This document shows, one piece after another, positions 60,600-64,000 of a DNA stretch of 64,000 nucleotides. Under the pieces are notes generated by a model, which did not search any database, had not been told where the DNA came from, and saw nothing but the letters and a program-made list of their open reading frames with translations. The stretch lies in contig NZ_PJON01000001.1 of assembly GCF_002900975.1 (NCBI RefSeq), forward strand, positions 558,001 to 622,000, written 5' to 3'. The DNA is from Tabrizicola aquatica. Its GTDB lineage: Bacteria > Pseudomonadota > Alphaproteobacteria > Rhodobacterales > Rhodobacteraceae. The translations under genes were made by a program, and so were the position numbers. Within the stretch, counting starts at the first letter, position 1. Every line of letters begins with the position of its first letter.

Positions 60600-62261
60600 A
60601 TGATGACCGAGCGTTTCAGTCAACTTGATCCGGCGCGCCGCAACCTGCGCCCTGACCTCTGGACCCCGGGGGCGGTTCTGATTGCCGTGGTGGTGCTGGC
60701 GCCGGTGGTGGCGATTCTCTGGATCGCGTTGACCCCGACCGAAAATATCTGGCCGCATCTGATGGCCACGGTGCTGCCGCGCTATCTGGCGACGACGCTG
60801 GGGCTGATGCTGGGCGTGGCGGCGCTGACGGCGCTGATGGGGACGGGGGCGGCCTGGCTGGTCAGCCAGTATCGCTTTCCGGGGCGGGACTGGCTGAAAC
60901 ATGCGCTGCTGTTTCCCCTGGCGATCCCGGCCTATGTCGGCGCCTATGCGCTGGTCGATTTCCTGGACTATGCCGGCCCGCTGCAATCGGCACTGCGGGC
61001 CGCCTTCGGCTGGACCACTGCGCGCGACTACTGGTTCCCCGAGACGCGTTCGCTGACCATGGCGATCCTGGTGCTGTCCTTCGCGCTTTATCCTTACGTC
61101 TACCTTCTGGCCCGCGCGGCCTGGCGTGAGCAGTCGGGCCGCAGCTATGAGGTGGCCCGCGCCCTGGGCTGCGGGCCCTGGGGGCTGTTCCTGCGCGTGG
61201 GCCTGCCTCTGGCGCGCCCGGCAGTTGCGGCGGGCGTGGCGCTGGCGCTGATGGAGACGGTGGCCGATTACGGCACGGTCCAGCATTTCGGGGTGCAGAC
61301 GCTGACGACGGGCATCTTCTCGACCTGGCTGAACGGCGGCAATGCCGGGGGCGCGGCGCAGATCGCGCTGGTGATCCTGGCGCTGATCCTGCTTCTGGTC
61401 GGGCTGGAGCGGGCAGGGCGCGGCGGCGCAAAGTTCCACCGCCTGGGCCGCGGCGCGCGCGAGGTCGAGCCGCAGCCCCTGGACGGCGTCGCGGGCTGGA
61501 TGGCGACCGCGCTGTGCCTTTTGCCGGTGGCGGGTGGGTTCCTGTTGCCGGTCGGCGTGATGCTGGCGCAAAGCCTGTCGGCGCCCGAGGGGTGGTTGGC
61601 CCCCGGCCTGGTCGAGGCCTTCGTGAACACGCTGGTCGTGGCGGGCGGCGCGGCGGTGGCGACAGTGGCCGCGGCGCTGTACCTGGTCTATGCGCTGCGG
61701 ATGGCGGGCAGCCGGGTCGCGGGCCTGGTGCTGCCGGTGACCCTGATCGGCTATGCCGCGCCGGGGGCGGTGCTGGCGCTGGGGCTGCTGATCCCGCTGG
61801 CGGCGCTGGACCATTGGTTGGCCGATACGGTGCTGGCCGCCACGGGCTGGGACCCGGGCCTTCTGATCACCGGCACTGCATTCGCGCTGGGTCTTGCCTA
61901 TCTGGTGCGCTTTTTCGGCATCGCCCAGGGCGCGCTGGATGCGGCCTATGGCCGGGTCGCGCCCAGCCTGCCGATGGCGGCCCGCTCGCTGGGCCGGACG
62001 CCGGGGGGCACGCTGTCGGCGGTCTATCTGCCGCTGATGCGCGGGTCGGTCCTGACGGCGCTTTTGGTGGTGTTCGTCGATTGCGTGAAGGAACTGCCTG
62101 CGACGCTGCTCTTGCGTCCCTTCAACTACAACACCCTGGCAACGCGGGTCTATGAGCTGGCGAGCCTGGAGCGTCTGTCCGAAGCGGCCCCGGCGGCGCT
62201 GGTGGTGATGGCCGTCGGCATGGTCGCGGTGGTGCTTCTGGCGCGCGAACAGCGGGACTGA
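60600..62261 (+). CDS. fbpB: Fe3+ ABC transporter permease, two fused modules (FbpB-like)
   Basis: The 553-aa inner-membrane permease has two fused permease domains, about twelve spans. EAA-type loops are YEVARALGCGPWGLFLRVGL, then PLARP, in the first half and AARSLGRTPGGTLSAVYLPL in the second, with KELPATLLLRPFNYNTLATR after it as in iron permeases. It should pair with a ferric-binding protein such as the one at 3284-4282, about 56 kb away. No ATPase is adjacent. Starts at ATG 60600 or 60603 are equivalent. Confidence 0.87.
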   Translation: MMTERFSQLDPARRNLRPDLWTPGAVLIAVVVLAPVVAILWIALTPTENIWPHLMATVLPRYLATTLGLMLGVAALTALMGTGAAWLVSQYRFPGRDWLKHALLFPLAIPAYVGAYALVDFLDYAGPLQSALRAAFGWTTARDYWFPETRSLTMAILVLSFALYPYVYLLARAAWREQSGRSYEVARALGCGPWGLFLRVGLPLARPAVAAGVALALMETVADYGTVQHFGVQTLTTGIFSTWLNGGNAGGAAQIALVILALILLLVGLERAGRGGAKFHRLGRGAREVEPQPLDGVAGWMATALCLLPVAGGFLLPVGVMLAQSLSAPEGWLAPGLVEAFVNTLVVAGGAAVATVAAALYLVYALRMAGSRVAGLVLPVTLIGYAAPGAVLALGLLIPLAALDHWLADTVLAATGWDPGLLITGTAFALGLAYLVRFFGIAQGALDAAYGRVAPSLPMAARSLGRTPGGTLSAVYLPLMRGSVLTALLVVFVDCVKELPATLLLRPFNYNTLATRVYELASLERLSEAAPAALVVMAVGMVAVVLLAREQRD

Positions 62262-62304
62262 CCCTTGCGCGGGGCCCCTGTCGAGGGTATCTGACGGAGA
62301 GGTG

Positions 62305-62380
62305 GCCCCTATAGCTCAGCTGGTAGAGCATCTGATTTGTAATCAGAGGGTCGGGAGTTCGAGTCTCTCTGGGGGCACCA
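62305..62380 (+). tRNA. tRNA-Thr (TGT)
   Basis: The 76-nt sequence folds as a cloverleaf: acceptor GCCCCTA and TGGGGGC, D arm GCTC/GAGC, anticodon stem TCTGA/TCAGA with loop TTTGTAA (anticodon TGT), T arm with TTCGAGT, and an encoded CCA. Confidence 0.97.
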
Positions 62381-62387
62381 TCCCGAA

Positions 62388-62412
62388 GGTGGGCAGATTG
62401 CCCACCCTACGC
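62388..62412. repeat. Hairpin repeat GGTGGGCAGATTGCCCACC, copy 3
   Basis: A variant of the copies at 24936 and 39704, again followed by CTACG. It lies seven bases after tRNA-Thr and covers the stop of the convergent TfoX gene, so it may terminate both. Confidence 0.7.
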
Positions 62413-62745
62413 CCGTTCCACGACACCAAGGTAGCTGAGCATCGCCTCCATATCGGCGCGCAGCTTGACGTCCGAGCGGTTGAACCCGGCGCAGAGTGCG
62501 TCGAAGCGTTTGCGCAGCGCCTTCTTTTCCTCGCCCTTGCAGTCGTTCCAGGGCCGGCCCTGCAGGCCCATCACCAGGACATAATAGCCGATGAAATGTG
62601 GGCGCGTGCCGGCGGCGAGGAGGCGGCGGTAGGACTCATCCGGGCCAAGGGCGTGGATTTCCTCGGCCGTGGTGATGCCGGCGCGGGCAAACGCCTCTTC
62701 GGAGGCGGGGCCGAGGTTCGGGATCGAAGAGACGGGCGCGGGCAT
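62407..62745 (-). CDS. TfoX/Sxy C-terminal domain protein
   Basis: The 112-aa protein is the C-terminal DNA-associated domain of TfoX with a helix-hairpin-like start: SSIPNLGPASEEAFARAGIT and then TAEEIHALG. No N-terminal TfoX domain is present. It may bind DNA or a partner; a competence role is not implied. The ATG at 62745 is preferred over one at 62793. Confidence 0.8.
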   Translation of the reverse strand: MPAPVSSIPNLGPASEEAFARAGITTAEEIHALGPDESYRRLLAAGTRPHFIGYYVLVMGLQGRPWNDCKGEEKKALRKRFDALCAGFNRSDVKLRADMEAMLSYLGVVERA

Positions 62746-62762
62746 GGGTATCCCCGGACATG

Positions 62763-62787
62763 GAAAAGGCCAGCCTTGCGGCTGGCC
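62763..62787 (-). terminator. Minus-strand terminator
   Basis: GGCCAGCC and GGCTGGCC form a perfect 8-bp stem around a four-base loop. The AAAA on the plus strand at its left gives a U tract on the minus strand. It lies after the 47-aa gene and before the TfoX-C gene. Confidence 0.75.
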
Positions 62788-62813
62788 CGGCATCTGTCAA
62801 CGGCTGGTCGGGA

Positions 62814-62957
62814 TCAGATCGCCGCCCAGTCGCGGAAGATCGGTTTCCCGGTGTGCTGGCCGGCCTGTTGCGGGGCGCTGGATCCCTGCTGCTGTTGCTG
62901 GGTGGACGAACCGGAACCGCCGGCTTGTTGCTGCGGGGTTGCGGAAGTGGTGGCCAT
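62814..62957 (-). CDS. 47-aa Gln/Ser/Gly-rich hypothetical protein
   Basis: A short frame with a GGAG eight bases before the ATG encodes a low-complexity protein (five Gln in a row, several Ser/Gly) that ends in an ordered-looking KPIFRDWAAI. It is probably disordered. A terminator follows its stop. I do not recognise a family. Confidence 0.55.
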   Translation of the reverse strand: MATTSATPQQQAGGSGSSTQQQQQGSSAPQQAGQHTGKPIFRDWAAI

Positions 62958-63116
62958 CTGACTGCTCCGTTTGCTGGCTCTTGTCGCCTTTTACCGATAT
63001 TGCGTCGCATAGGGGCGCAGGCAAGCCGGGTCGATGGCGAATTTGCGACGATTTGTCAGAATCGTGCACATTCGGCAACAGATTTCCGCCAGAAGGTCGG
63101 GTTTTCCAACAGGGCC

Positions 63117-64000
63117 TCAGCCCGTACGGAACTGCTTGGCCAGTTTCAGGCCCTGGCCTTGGTAATTCGAGGAAATCCCGGCGCCATAAAGTGTTTGCGG
63201 GCGTTCCTTCATGTGCTCATAGACCAGGCGGCCGACGACCTGGCCATGTTCCAGCACAAAGGGTGCCTCGTGGCAGCGCACCTCCAGCACCCCGCGCGAG
63301 CCTGCGCCCCCTGCGGCAGCATGGCCAAAGCCGGGGTCGAAGAAACCGGCGTAATGCACCCGGAACTCGCCCACCATGGCCAGATAGGGGGCCATCTCGG
63401 CGGCATAGTCGGGGGGAATCGTCACCGCCTCGCGGCTGACAAGGATGTAGAACGCGCCGGGGTCCAGGATGATGCGGCCGTCACGCGAGTGCAGTTCCTC
63501 CCAGAAGTCGGCGACGGGATAGTGGCCGATGCGGTCCAGGTCGATCACACCGGCATGCGGCTTGGCGCGGTAGCCGACCAGCGTGCCCTGCGCCGGTTTC
63601 AGGTCAACCGAAAAGCCCAGCCCTTCTGAGATGACGGCCTCGCCCGAGACCAGCGGCTCGCGTGCATGGAGGGTGTGCAACTCGGCGTCGGACAGGACCG
63701 CCTGGCCCTGGCGGAAGCGGATCTGGTTCAGCCGCTGCCCTTCGCGCACCAGAACCGAGAAGCTGCGCGGGCAGACCTCGGCGTAAAGCGGGCCGTGATA
63801 ACCTTCGGGGATGCGGTCGAATTCGGTGCCGCCATCGGTGATGGTGCGGGTCAGAAGGTCCAGACGCCCCGAGGAACTTTTGGCATTGGCGACGGCGGTC
63901 ACGCCCTGGGGCAGGGCCAGACGCTCGGCCAGGGGAATCACGTAGACGCAGTTCTTTTCCAGCACCGCGCCTTCGGCAAGGTTCACCTTGTGCATGGTGA
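63117..64000 (-). CDS. dCTP deaminase family protein, partial (N-terminus outside window)
   Basis: The visible 294 residues belong to the dCTP deaminase/dUTPase fold. A first module has ANAKSSSGRLDLLTRTITDG and RIPEGYHGPLYAEV, and a second has GVIDLDRIGHYPVADFWEEL and HYAGFFDPGFGHAAAG. Deaminases of this kind make dUTP from dCTP for thymidylate synthesis. An ATG at 63995 is a possible start, but alphaproteobacterial relatives are longer and the frame runs open past the window end, so I treat it as truncated here. Confidence 0.82.
   Translation of the reverse strand, partial: TMHKVNLAEGAVLEKNCVYVIPLAERLALPQGVTAVANAKSSSGRLDLLTRTITDGGTEFDRIPEGYHGPLYAEVCPRSFSVLVREGQRLNQIRFRQGQAVLSDAELHTLHAREPLVSGEAVISEGLGFSVDLKPAQGTLVGYRAKPHAGVIDLDRIGHYPVADFWEELHSRDGRIILDPGAFYILVSREAVTIPPDYAAEMAPYLAMVGEFRVHYAGFFDPGFGHAAAGGAGSRGVLEVRCHEAPFVLEHGQVVGRLVYEHMKERPQTLYGAGISSNYQGQGLKLAKQFRTG

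Overview
The window reads as chromosomal DNA of an alphaproteobacterium of the Rhodobacteraceae type. It is GC-rich throughout except for about 400-2260. It carries alphaproteobacterial marker genes (GapR/DUF2312, DUF4167, an NDUFA12-type complex I subunit, DUF1499, DUF2155, a TIGR01244-type protein). I see no rRNA, CRISPR array, prophage or insertion sequence. Two tRNA genes are present, Asn (GTT) and Thr (TGT).

Layout. 1-2260: the end of a PhoR-like kinase, then an AT-rich insert with a small protein and a dGTPase-like HD protein. 2262-6166 (minus): nucleoside hydrolase, Fe3+-binding protein, MazG and an outer-membrane barrel. 6378-14583: amidohydrolase, a nonsense-broken DUF6636 gene, an aminotransferase/agmatinase pair, and prfA-prmC-DUF4167. 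14616-24926: two divergent gene sets around a LacI regulator, described below. 25138-33643: carbamoylase-like hydrolase, tRNA-Asn, MBL hydrolase, EnvZ-like kinase, CAP protein, CDP-alcohol transferase, a photolyase-like protein with reversed domain order, then clpP-clpX. 33775-37525: NDUFA12-mlaD-DUF2155 facing accB-accC-aat. 37767-51695: a reductive pyrimidine catabolism region. 52231-56897: a ScfR-like regulator, a REC protein, a small membrane protein and a symporter-histidine kinase fusion. 56969-64000: FliM-like, DksA-like and GapR genes, an iron permease, tRNA-Thr, TfoX-C, and a dCTP deaminase cut by the window end.

The most interesting system is 14616-24926. A minus-strand operon encodes a MocD-like membrane oxygenase, a MocE-like Rieske ferredoxin, a divergent PanB-like protein and a MocA-type dehydrogenase. 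The plus-strand side encodes a LacI regulator, an inosose-isomerase-like TIM barrel, a complete inositol-type ABC importer, an SDR and IolG. MocD and MocE are known from rhizopine (3-O-methyl-scyllo-inosamine) catabolism in rhizobia, where they are linked to O-demethylation. I therefore infer uptake and oxidative demethylation of an O-methylated cyclitol or inosamine, feeding an inositol route whose later genes lie elsewhere. A perfect TTGCAACCGGTTGCAA palindrome before the binding-protein gene is a likely operator.

The pyrimidine region holds preT and preA (dihydropyrimidine dehydrogenase), hydA (dihydropyrimidinase), a HyuC-like amidohydrolase, two RutR-type TetR regulators with two RutR-like boxes, and an NMT1/THI5-type ABC importer. 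It is interrupted by a GIY-YIG nuclease gene bracketed by inverted palindromic repeats. Other structural signals are three consecutive hairpins before aat, one of which covers its ribosome binding site, and two families of short interspersed repeats.
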